From: Chryseobacterium elymi
Lineage (GTDB): Bacteria; Bacteroidota; Bacteroidia; Flavobacteriales; Weeksellaceae
Direction of reading: 5' to 3'
Length of the DNA stretch: 64,000 bases
Assembly (NCBI RefSeq): GCF_003385495.1
Contig: NZ_QNUH01000007.1
Span: 185,304 to 249,303, forward strand
The notes below the pieces were generated by a model, which saw only the letters and a program-made list of their open reading frames with translations, was not told where the DNA came from and ran no database searches. This document shows, one piece after another, positions 18,948 to 26,756 of the stretch. Every line of letters begins with the position of its first letter. Position 1 is the stretch's first letter. The position numbers and the translations under genes were made by a program.

Positions 18948-19367
18948 ATGAAAAAGATTTTAAGCTTAGTAATCCTGTGCATCAGCATTTTATCCTTTGC
19001 GCAGACAAAAGCACCATTTGTAGGCTACAGAAGCTTTAATATCATTGAAGGGTTCAGCGGATCGGGAACACCTTCCTATTATCTGGATGTAAAGAAAAAC
19101 GGCGATGTTTATTTCGGATTTGTTCAGGTAAATCAGGCGGACAGCACTGAAACCACCGAGGAAGTAAATGCCGGAAAATACAATCCAAAAGTAATGAAGG
19201 TAGATTTCAAAACATACGGTGAAAACTTTTATGTGAAATTTGATAAGGATAACATCTACCTGACGGATAAAGAAGGAAACATTAAGAAATCTGAAGACTG
19301 CTGCTCCAGCATGGAAAGCGGAACACAGGATATCTGTACCTGCGAAAGCGAACTGTATAAGCGATGA
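18948..19367 (+). CDS. Secreted protein of unknown function
   Basis: This 139-residue protein has a clear signal peptide (MKKILSLVILCISILSFAQ, cleavage after AQ). The mature part is a small beta-rich domain with a C-terminal cysteine cluster (DCCSS, DICTCESE), giving four cysteines within about 20 residues that could bind metal or form disulfides. I do not recognise a family. Its stop codon overlaps the start of the next gene (ATGA), so the two proteins are probably made together. Confidence 0.75.
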   Translation: MKKILSLVILCISILSFAQTKAPFVGYRSFNIIEGFSGSGTPSYYLDVKKNGDVYFGFVQVNQADSTETTEEVNAGKYNPKVMKVDFKTYGENFYVKFDKDNIYLTDKEGNIKKSEDCCSSMESGTQDICTCESELYKR

Positions 19368-20335
19368 AAGCATTAAAGTTCCTGCTTCTCCTTCTCCTCA
19401 TTGTTTCATGTAGTGGGAAAAAGAACCATCCTTATACTTTTTATTACTGGAAGACCCGTCTTAAGCTGGATCAGGAAGAGAAAAAAGCTTTAGACAAAGC
19501 TTCAGTTCCTTATCTGTATACCCGGTTTTTCGATATAGATAAGTCCGTTGGTAAATTTCAGCCGGTTGCTGTAATCACCAAAGACAAGAGTTTTCAGACG
19601 GATAAGCAAATTGTACCGACTGTTTTTATCACGAACCAGTCCATGTATCATATTTCTGCGGAAGAGATTCGGTTTCTTGCAAAAAAGATTCATGATCTGG
19701 TTCAGAAAAAAGCCCATGACTATAATTTAAAAATCAATAATGAAATTCAGATTGATTGTGACTGGACGGCCGGAACCAGAGATGACTATTTTAAATTTCT
19801 AAAGGAACTGAAAAGAGTTTCCGGAAAAGAGATCACTTGTACGCTACGCCTTCACCAGGTAAAAGATAAAAGTGAGACCGGAATTCCGCCTGTAGAGAAA
19901 GTATATCTGATGTGCTACTCTACTTCGTCACCGCTTGAAAACTCCAATAAGAATTCTATTCTGGATGTGACGGTTTTAAAAAGCTATCTTTCCAAACTGG
20001 AAGATTATCCTGTTAAAAAAATTGAAGTTGCACTGCCGATTTACTCCTGGGGAATCGTTACCAATCATCTTGAAAAGCATAAGCTCATTAATGCTTTATC
20101 CAGAAAAGACCTTGAAAACCCCGGATTTAAAAAGATCTCGGATAACGAAGTTGAAATCACCAGAGACGGTTTCTATTTCGGAAGCTTTCTAAGTAAAGGA
20201 TTCAGGATAAAGGTTGAAGAAATATCAGATGACCAGCTTCAGGATGTTACCCGTTTTCTGGAGAAAAAAATACATGATTTTAATATAATTTATTATCAAT
20301 TAGATAGTAAATTTGTAAGTAACAGGAATTTTTAA
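19364..20335 (+). CDS. Putative lipoprotein, possible glycosidase-like TIM barrel
   Basis: This is a 323-residue protein with a lipobox (MKALKFLLLLLLIVSC, Cys16), so it is probably a lipid-anchored envelope protein. Alternating strand/helix segments such as IQIDCDWTAGTRDDYFKFLK, CTLRLHQV, KVYLMCYSTSS and IEVALPIYSWG are spaced as in TIM-barrel glycosidase-like proteins (the DUF3142 type comes to mind). This fold call is inference from pattern only. It overlaps the preceding secreted-protein gene by 4 bases and is followed by a large secreted protein. Confidence 0.7.
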   Translation: MKALKFLLLLLLIVSCSGKKNHPYTFYYWKTRLKLDQEEKKALDKASVPYLYTRFFDIDKSVGKFQPVAVITKDKSFQTDKQIVPTVFITNQSMYHISAEEIRFLAKKIHDLVQKKAHDYNLKINNEIQIDCDWTAGTRDDYFKFLKELKRVSGKEITCTLRLHQVKDKSETGIPPVEKVYLMCYSTSSPLENSNKNSILDVTVLKSYLSKLEDYPVKKIEVALPIYSWGIVTNHLEKHKLINALSRKDLENPGFKKISDNEVEITRDGFYFGSFLSKGFRIKVEEISDDQLQDVTRFLEKKIHDFNIIYYQLDSKFVSNRNF

Positions 20336-20419
20336 ATTTATGGTTCTGCTGATTGAGCAGATCATGAAGCTTTAAACCTGTTGAAACTGAATTACAAAAT
20401 AAAAACACCTATCAACTAT

Positions 20420-23146
20420 ATGAAAAAGTATATTCTTTCAATGGCGGTTCTATCGCTGTTTTACACCAAATCTGACGCCTGCGCGTGGTCAGACCCGGAT
20501 TATGAATATTTCAATCTTTTTACACAAAGCATTATAAAGGATAAATCCTATCTGCCCTTCCTGCTCACTTATTCTAACAGGTTTTACGGAGACTACAAAG
20601 GCAACCCGATTCCTGACGACAATATTGAAACGTGGAAAAAGTTTTTCAACAACCAACTGAACTACGCAGAAACGGAAAACCTGGTATACAAGATCAGCAT
20701 GAGCGATCTTAATGCTTTGAAAAACGGAGCACCAACAAATCCTTTGCTGCAGAAACTGGGAACAGGATTCTACCAAAAGTATAGAGAAGGCATCGATTAT
20801 TTAATTGAAGCCAAGTATCTGGAACCTTATATGAGCATTAATTATGTTGAAAGTCCTGACTCATTTTACAGCTATGGTCCTTCAAAAAAGCAAAATGCTA
20901 CATCCATTGATTATGCCAAAACAGTCAATGCACTGACTTCTTTATACAATGCAGCAAGAAATCCGGAGATCAAGCAGCGTTACGGATATCAGCTGGTACG
21001 TTTCAATCATTATACCAGAAACTATGATGCTGCGCTGGAGGCTTTCAAAACGTATATAGAACCGATCAAGCAGAAAGGTACGGTATATTTTATGGCCCTT
21101 GACCAGCTTGCCGGTGCCCAGAGAGGAAAGGAAATGAACGCTGATGCGAACTGGAACTTCTTCCAGGTTTTCATGAACAGCAAAGACCGTAAGGAATCTG
21201 CTTTTGTCTCGATGAAACTTTCTGATACGGCTTCTTTCAGTAATATTATGAAGAGGGCGGGTACCAATGATGAAAAGAATATGGCTTACTTCTTATTGGG
21301 CTACGAAGGCTTTACGAATCCCATTCCTATCATGGAAAAGATGTATGACATTAATCCGGATTCTGAGATCCTTAAAGTAATGGCGGCAAGAAGTATCAAC
21401 GAGCTGGAAAGAAGTTATCTGCCAATCTATTATTATACTTCGGATGCTTCCGACAATGTGTACATGCAGAAAGGAAATGCTGATGACCACGACACAACTT
21501 TCAAGGATACAAAGGCTGAGCCTGCTGAAGTAAAAAAAGAAGAAAAGCTTTCGTTCTGGCAGAAGATCGTAAGATTCTTCAAAAACCTTTTCGGAGGATC
21601 AAAGTCTGACAGCGTGGCTGGAGAAAAGAATGATCAGAGCGATGATGAACTGCTGAACAACCCGGACAGAATTCCTTTCTATACAAAAACAGGTTACGGA
21701 TATGACGAAAAGACGAAAGATTACCTGGACGACCTGGAAAAATTCACAGAGAAAACTAAAAAAGTATCTAAGGATGAATACTGGCAGATCGCAGATGCTT
21801 ATCTTAAGTTTTTGAAAAAAGATTACAAAGGAAGCTCGGAGATTCTGGAGGATATCAAAACAACAAACCCGGAATATCTTGAGGAAATAAAAAGAATGAA
21901 GGTTCTGAATGATATTGTTTCGCATCCTAAGATCGATGCGGAATTCGAAGATCACCTGATGAAAGACTATGCTGATTATTTTGTAAAGAAAGAAGTGAAA
22001 AAAGACAGTACTGCCGTATCTGATTATGATTATTATGGAGAAACTCCATCTACGGCAGATTTCCTTAAAGATGTTCTTGCCAACCGCTATTTCCTGCAGG
22101 GAGAAGACGGAAAATCGTTCCTGATGAGCAATAAGCTTTCGGATCTTCAGTATAACCCGAATTCCAGTCTGGTAAAAAGTGTTGAAGACTTTTACAAAAA
22201 ACCGAATAAGACTCAGTTTGAACAGCAGATCATCGCCAAGAATATGGACAATGTAGGCAATATAGATGCTTTCTTTAGTATGATCTATGGTGACAGAGCC
22301 ATGAAGCAGGCAGATTTTGAAAAGGCTAAATCTTATTATGAAAAAGCCCAGGGATTTGCTGGAATTCCAAGAATGAATTACAACTGGACGGATAAAGGTG
22401 AGAAAATTACTCCGAAGCAGTATGCAGCCGGCGAATATAATGGATTCAGGGATATTTCGAATCTTGTTTTCGGACACAATGTATGGGAAAGTTTTGGAAG
22501 TCCTGAAACTGAAAGTATGGAGGCCGAAGATTATTCTGCATTTCCTTTCATTAAAGCCAGCATGAATAAACTGGAACTGGCAGATGCGCTGATCCAGCTT
22601 AAAAAAATCGGTAACGGAACAGATGAAAAGGCGGCGAAAGCCAGCCAGCTTATCGGAAACCTACTGTACAACACTTCCAGCTTAGGATATTACCGTCAGC
22701 TGTTTGTGATGGACATTGACAATACCAACGGTGGAAAGTACGATTTCTGGAATACGGACAGAAAGAATCCTTATAAATATTATTATAAGAACTTCCTTTA
22801 TACCACTTATGTGGAGCCGGATAATTTTGACCTCGCGATCAATTATTACCAAAAGACCCTGAAACTATCAAAAGACAAAGAACAGAGAGCAAGAGTCCTT
22901 TTCCAGATGGCCAGCGCGGAGCAAGGAAAGTATTATCAGTATGAGGCAAAAAATGCAGCAAAAATAAGCTACTCGGATCCTCAGTATTCTGAAAAGGAAC
23001 AAGCGCACCAGGCTGAACTTGATAATATCAGAAACCAGAAATACAGAACATATTTTGCACAGTTGAAGTCCCAATATGCAGATTCGGAAACCATGAAAGG
23101 ACTTGCAGGAAGCTGCAGCTACTTCGGGTATTTCCTGAAAAGATAA
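20420..23146 (+). CDS. Large secreted protein with TPR-like helical repeats, function unknown
   Basis: The protein is 908 residues if it begins at MKKYILSMAVLSLF; an in-frame ATG 39 bases upstream is possible but would precede the signal peptide with a polar stretch. After the signal peptide come many helical segments with TPR-like spacing (for example KQADFEKAKSYYEKAQGF, AINYYQKTLKLSKDKEQRAR). A lysine/serine-rich linker with a hydrophobic KIVRFFKNLFGG patch lies near residue 395. I do not recognise a named family. It follows the lipoprotein gene and may form a small envelope operon with the two genes before it. Confidence 0.75.
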   Translation: MKKYILSMAVLSLFYTKSDACAWSDPDYEYFNLFTQSIIKDKSYLPFLLTYSNRFYGDYKGNPIPDDNIETWKKFFNNQLNYAETENLVYKISMSDLNALKNGAPTNPLLQKLGTGFYQKYREGIDYLIEAKYLEPYMSINYVESPDSFYSYGPSKKQNATSIDYAKTVNALTSLYNAARNPEIKQRYGYQLVRFNHYTRNYDAALEAFKTYIEPIKQKGTVYFMALDQLAGAQRGKEMNADANWNFFQVFMNSKDRKESAFVSMKLSDTASFSNIMKRAGTNDEKNMAYFLLGYEGFTNPIPIMEKMYDINPDSEILKVMAARSINELERSYLPIYYYTSDASDNVYMQKGNADDHDTTFKDTKAEPAEVKKEEKLSFWQKIVRFFKNLFGGSKSDSVAGEKNDQSDDELLNNPDRIPFYTKTGYGYDEKTKDYLDDLEKFTEKTKKVSKDEYWQIADAYLKFLKKDYKGSSEILEDIKTTNPEYLEEIKRMKVLNDIVSHPKIDAEFEDHLMKDYADYFVKKEVKKDSTAVSDYDYYGETPSTADFLKDVLANRYFLQGEDGKSFLMSNKLSDLQYNPNSSLVKSVEDFYKKPNKTQFEQQIIAKNMDNVGNIDAFFSMIYGDRAMKQADFEKAKSYYEKAQGFAGIPRMNYNWTDKGEKITPKQYAAGEYNGFRDISNLVFGHNVWESFGSPETESMEAEDYSAFPFIKASMNKLELADALIQLKKIGNGTDEKAAKASQLIGNLLYNTSSLGYYRQLFVMDIDNTNGGKYDFWNTDRKNPYKYYYKNFLYTTYVEPDNFDLAINYYQKTLKLSKDKEQRARVLFQMASAEQGKYYQYEAKNAAKISYSDPQYSEKEQAHQAELDNIRNQKYRTYFAQLKSQYADSETMKGLAGSCSYFGYFLKR

Positions 23147-23165
23147 TATTTAACATATACAAAAA

Positions 23166-23198
23166 AGAAAAAGGAATCATAATGATTCCTTTTTTTCT
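23166..23198. terminator. Bidirectional terminator between convergent genes
   Basis: AAAAAGGAATCAT, a 4-base loop, then ATTCCTTTTTTT forms a stem with A- and T-runs on either side, so it can end transcription in both directions. It overlaps the TGA stop of the minus-strand permease-like gene (23179-23177), so the stop codon lies inside the stem. Confidence 0.75.
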
Positions 23199-23677
23199 TG
23201 CTGTTTTTGAAGCCACTCTTCATGTTTTTTCTTGAAGAATTCGTGTTTGTAATTCTGATTTCTTAGGGCCGCATCTATGGAATGCGATGTATGGATATCG
23301 TTATCTTCTTCCGCAAAATCGGCTAACTTTTCATAATAGCAGTGAAGCTGGTCCAGTTCTTTTTCTGTCAGGTCTTCAATATCTACAATTCTGTTGCTGG
23401 CTTTTTCATTAGCCGCAAGAAGCTCATTAAGCTTGATTTGTATGGCTTTGGAATCTTTGTTTTGGGCTTTCTGAATCAAAAAGACCATTAAGAATGTAAT
23501 AATGGTAGTTCCGGTATTAATGACCAGCTGCCAGGTTTCAGAATAATCAAAAACCGGTCCTGAAGCTGCCCATACCACAACGACAAGTACGGCTCCGATA
23601 AATGCATATGAACTTCCTGTAAATCTGGTTGCCCAATCTGAAAATTTCTCAAAAATAGTTTTATCTGAATTTATCAT
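23177..23677 (-). CDS. Low-affinity iron permease family protein
   Basis: This 166-residue protein resembles the low-affinity iron permease family. It has an N-terminal FEKFSDWATRFTGSS motif, a membrane segment (YAFIGAVLVVVVWAASGPVF), the SETWQLVINTGTTIITFLMV second segment with the characteristic NTGTTI, then LIQKAQNKDSKAIQIKLNEL. The C-terminal part is a charged helix. Transport of iron has been shown only for fungal relatives, so the bacterial role is uncertain. It converges with the large secreted protein gene. Confidence 0.85.
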   Translation of the reverse strand: MINSDKTIFEKFSDWATRFTGSSYAFIGAVLVVVVWAASGPVFDYSETWQLVINTGTTIITFLMVFLIQKAQNKDSKAIQIKLNELLAANEKASNRIVDIEDLTEKELDQLHCYYEKLADFAEEDNDIHTSHSIDAALRNQNYKHEFFKKKHEEWLQKQQEKKESL

Positions 23678-23703
23678 TTTTATATTTTATCCTAAATATA
23701 GAC

Positions 23704-23730
23704 AAAAACTCCACTAAAATTGGAGTTTCT
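23704..23730. terminator. Hairpin upstream of the permease-like gene
   Basis: AAAACTCCA (23705-23713) pairs with TTGGAGTTT (23720-23728) across a short loop. It lies between the permease-like gene start and the first copy of the duplicated element, where a terminator for an upstream minus-strand transcript would be expected. No gene now lies directly upstream, so it may be a leftover. Confidence 0.45.
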
Positions 23731-23731
23731 G

Positions 23732-23810
23732 TTTATAAGCATGTTTAAACTTTTGTTTTTTAAGGAATAAAATAGAGAAAGCCAAATAATGTAAACTCAC
23801 CCATGATATA
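23732..23810. repeat. Direct repeat copy 1 (upstream of permease-like gene)
   Basis: This copy (core GTTTAAACTTTTGTTTTTTA then AAATAGAGAAAGCCAAATAA and TGTAAACTCACCCATGATAT) matches bases 24321-24397 at roughly four of five positions by eye. The matching stretch lies just upstream of the small HTH gene in the second copy. The rest of the gap, 23811-23977, holds no gene; it contains a near-inverted copy of AAATAGAGAAA (near 23865-23880). Confidence 0.65.
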
Positions 23811-23977
23811 TTCAATGTTTCAAAACCTATTAGCAGTGACTTGAAACTATCTAACTAAGCATTGGTTTTCTCTATTTTAAATCTTCTTTTATATATTTTT
23901 TCATCAAAATAATAATCATCTTCTTCTAAATTTCCGTTATGGGAATTCGATTTTATATTGCTATTAATCTCTTTCTA

Positions 23978-24313
23978 TCAAAAGTACATCTTCTTCCATT
24001 TTGCGACCGTATTCCTACTCAGTTTGAAATGGCGTGCCAACTGGCTGTTGCTCAGTTTGTTTTTTTTCTGATAATCCAGTATTTCAAAAATCGTTTGGCG
24101 GTCATAAGAACGGTGCTGTTGGTTAAATGCCTCGGTTTCCATATTTTTTGTTCCAAAAATTGTATCATTTAGCTGGATAATATCCAGTAAAGACAGTTCT
24201 TTTTTTTCAAGTAATGTCCGGCATTCTTCTTTTTTATGAGGATATTTACTATCCAGAATATCCTGATAAATACGGTTATAATCCGGCTTTGTATTTGTAT
24301 CAATTATTCTCAT
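23978..24313 (-). CDS. Small helix-turn-helix protein
   Basis: This is a 111-residue protein with a C-terminal helix-turn-helix of the Homeodomain-like/transposase-orphan type (FEILDYQKKNKLSNSQLARH then FKLSRNTVAKWKKMYF, residues about 75-111). The N-terminal two thirds are helical and charged without a recognised domain. Such proteins are common in Chryseobacterium-like genomes and could be DNA-binding regulators or remnants of transposase helper proteins. Its upstream region is duplicated 590 bp away. Confidence 0.7.
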   Translation of the reverse strand: MRIIDTNTKPDYNRIYQDILDSKYPHKKEECRTLLEKKELSLLDIIQLNDTIFGTKNMETEAFNQQHRSYDRQTIFEILDYQKKNKLSNSQLARHFKLSRNTVAKWKKMYF

Positions 24314-24320
24314 TTTTTTT

Positions 24321-24397
24321 AATAAACCTGTTTAGACTTTTATTTTTCTAAGGAAGAAATAGAGCATGCCAAATAATGTAGATTATCCATGTGATAT
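24321..24397. repeat. Direct repeat copy 2 (upstream of small HTH gene)
   Basis: This is the second copy of the duplicated segment, with core GTTTAGACTTTTATTTTTCT and AAATAGAGCATGCCAAATAA then TGTAGATTATCCATGTGATA. It ends about 8 bases before the HTH start codon on the minus strand, so it probably contains the promoter and leader of that gene. Copy 1 lies in the same relation to the permease-like gene. Confidence 0.65.
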
Positions 24398-24507
24398 TTG
24401 GTATTTTAATTAATTGTAAAACCTTTTCTGTTCTTGCGGTTCTATTACAATTAATTTGTGCGGGTTAATTACCACCAGAACTGAAAATTATAATTGATAA
24501 TCGCCAA

Positions 24508-26112
24508 TTAGCGTCTTTCCAGCTGCTCAATACGCTGTTTCAATTCTGCTATTTGTGTCTGCTGTTCCTGTATAGCTTTGGTCAAAACTGAAATAACAGG
24601 TATGGCGTTCAATGTTTGGGGCTGTATTTTACCTTCGCTGGTAAGTGCGTCTTTATCACCATTCACGGCAGCAGGTATTACCGCTTGTAACTCGTGAGCG
24701 ATGAAACCTTCGTGTACCTTATTGTCAGCTTTGAATATATCGTTTGCAATATCTTTGTACTCGTAGGTTACAGGACGCAACTGCATCACGCGGTCGATTG
24801 CATTGGTAGTGATGGTGTTTACATTCCTTTTCAAACGATAGTCACTCGTAAGTGTAAAATAACCAAGAAAGGTATTATCAATATTCAGCCCTGATTGTGT
24901 TCCGTTCCAGCCTATGTTAAATTTGTTTCCGGTCCAGCCTCCGGTAACCCCGCCGTTTCTTACACCAAATCCTATAGCTGCGATTCCTCCTCCGTTTACT
25001 GTAAGAGCAAAATCCGGTCTACGTGTATCGCCTCCTATGGAAATTAGGCCGTCATAGTGGAGATAGAAAGGAAGATTGTATATTGGAGTGTTCGAATCTT
25101 CTATATTCATTGTTAAAGCTCTAAAAACGCCTCCGACATGGGTTTTAGCAATACGGAATACCGTACCCCGATTGTTGGGGCCATCTGTTCCGCTAAAATC
25201 TATATATCCGCCAACTTGTGAGGCAAGTGTTGGTTCGTACCTGTTTAAATTTATATAGCCTTGTTGCATTTTGGTATAGGATGATGTCACGGTATTATCT
25301 ATGAGAATACCACCAACAGTGGGTGTTCCTGAAGTTGGCATGTGCGCACGAAGGTGTAGCATATCAGCGGGATTTGCTACATTGATACCCAATTGGGGAT
25401 GAGTAGTAGTGCCCATATCTCTAAATACAAAATCTGTCCCATCTGCATTAAATGTAGTTTTATGCTGAGACCAGAGTCTCAAAACTTCTCCACCCGCTCC
25501 TTTGTGCTGATCCAACACCCATCTTCTTGTTGAAGTTGGAGAAGCAGCTAAAATTAGTTCACCTCCTTCATCAGCTGTACTTTGTGGGTTAATAATAACT
25601 TGCCCTGAAAAAGATCCATCATCACTACCTACACTAAGTGCACCAGCTGGAGTTGTATCCCCGATACCTACGCTGCCTCTCTGGTAGATGTTCTGAGTAT
25701 TGGCAGTTGCTCCGGTGTTAGTAGCTACGTCATACCAAGGTTCTGTTCCGGCAGCAGCGGCTGTTCCACTATTGAATTTTTGCCAGATTAATCCGTCAAA
25801 ATAATAGTAACCTTCTGCTGCAATATTGATGGTTTTTTTACCAGCCATTCCTGCATCCGAACTTGCGCTGGTTGCATAGATGATGGTTCCTTTTTGTTCT
25901 GCGAGATACTTTGCGTCTTTTCCTTTGATTTCCTCTCCCGTTAATCTTGGAGCGATGATCCCCTCAGGTTTTGTGCCGTCTGTTGTTTTTGCGGTTACAT
26001 CCAAAGTTGCTTTGGGGTCCGAGTTATTAATTCCCATCTGCCCGAAAATAAAATTGGCGGCAAAAACTGCCCCTAAATAAAATCCTTTTTTCATTACATT
26101 CACATTTTTCAT
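24508..26112 (-). CDS. Secreted tail-fiber-domain protein with S74 intramolecular chaperone
   Basis: This is a 534-residue protein with a signal peptide (MKKGFYLGAVFAANFIFGQ; this second Met, at 26094, is an equally good start). The N-terminal part resembles Bacteroidota surface proteins beginning GINNSDPKATLDV and GIIAPRLTGEEI, and the middle is beta-rich. Residues about 430-534 form a Peptidase S74 / intramolecular chaperone domain (SDYRLKRNVNTI, the Ser-Asp-x-Arg-Leu-Lys motif; HEGFIAHELQAVIPAAV) ending in a coiled coil (TKAIQEQQTQIAELKQRIEQ). Such domains promote trimerisation and may self-cleave. There are no phage genes around it. Confidence 0.85.
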   Translation of the reverse strand: MKNVNVMKKGFYLGAVFAANFIFGQMGINNSDPKATLDVTAKTTDGTKPEGIIAPRLTGEEIKGKDAKYLAEQKGTIIYATSASSDAGMAGKKTINIAAEGYYYFDGLIWQKFNSGTAAAAGTEPWYDVATNTGATANTQNIYQRGSVGIGDTTPAGALSVGSDDGSFSGQVIINPQSTADEGGELILAASPTSTRRWVLDQHKGAGGEVLRLWSQHKTTFNADGTDFVFRDMGTTTHPQLGINVANPADMLHLRAHMPTSGTPTVGGILIDNTVTSSYTKMQQGYINLNRYEPTLASQVGGYIDFSGTDGPNNRGTVFRIAKTHVGGVFRALTMNIEDSNTPIYNLPFYLHYDGLISIGGDTRRPDFALTVNGGGIAAIGFGVRNGGVTGGWTGNKFNIGWNGTQSGLNIDNTFLGYFTLTSDYRLKRNVNTITTNAIDRVMQLRPVTYEYKDIANDIFKADNKVHEGFIAHELQAVIPAAVNGDKDALTSEGKIQPQTLNAIPVISVLTKAIQEQQTQIAELKQRIEQLERR

Positions 26113-26756
26113 TTGTTTGTCTATTTTCTAATTTTTTTCAAAGCACAAAAGTCAAAAAAAGGAGGGGCAAAAAAAAGAAAGGTGTTCCCGAAATTAATAA
26201 CTCCGACATACCACTAGCACACCTATATTATTGATAATCATAGGTTCTAAATTGTAAATTGATAATTTTGGCAGAGAATATATTTCGTAAGGAAAACCTT
26301 AAAGGGTTATGATTTTCAGCCACAAAAGCATTATTATCAAAAAAGAAAAACTATACAAAAGAATAATTGTTGACTTGTATCCTGCAAAAATATTAGTGCA
26401 TTGATCTTCTCTAATCTTCAATTTCGTGGCATTATTTTATTTTTACCGCAAAAGAGAAGCAATCTAAAAAGCAGCATAAACGTAAGGTTTTGCAGAACGG
26501 TTTGTCATTCCGTAGGAATCTCTCCAAAACGGTCTATAAAATTGTTTAGATTTCTACGGAATGACAAAAAGGCTGAATATTCGTTCTACAAACAAATTTT
26601 AATCATGTAATTATCTTGTGACCTCTAAATAATGTTTGTGTTGCCACAACACGAGCAAAGCGAACCGGGAAATCAATGTACGAGTGATTACTGCCGTGTT
26701 ATTTTGAAAAAAATATTAATGCATTGGTGGCATATAATATTTTTGAATTTTAAAGA
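26113..26756. other. Gene-free spacer with a palindromic repeat
   Basis: These 644 bases separate the TPR/AraC regulator from the tail-fiber-domain gene. No convincing coding region is present. The spacer holds a strong inverted repeat (26501-26568) and two similar AAATATTARTGCATTG boxes at about 26388 and 26709. The part next to 26112 is A-rich and should contain the promoter of the tail-fiber-domain gene. Confidence 0.6.
26501..26568. repeat. REP-like palindrome
   Basis: TTTGTCATTCCGTAGGAATC plus T (26501-26521) and AGATTTCTACGGAATGACAA plus A (26548-26568) are inverted copies with one mismatch, separated by 26 bases. From memory, CATTCCGTAGGAATC-type palindromes are dispersed in intergenic regions of Chryseobacterium-like genomes, so this is probably a REP-type element rather than a unique terminator. 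Confidence 0.65.

Noticed and set aside
21599..22477. 292-codon frame antisense to the large secreted protein
   Set aside because: It lies wholly inside a better-supported gene with normal codon use and shows no domain; long antisense frames are common in such sequence.
24508..26112. Prophage tail module
   Set aside because: The S74-domain protein has a signal peptide and its neighbours are chromosomal; no capsid, terminase, integrase or lysis genes are present.
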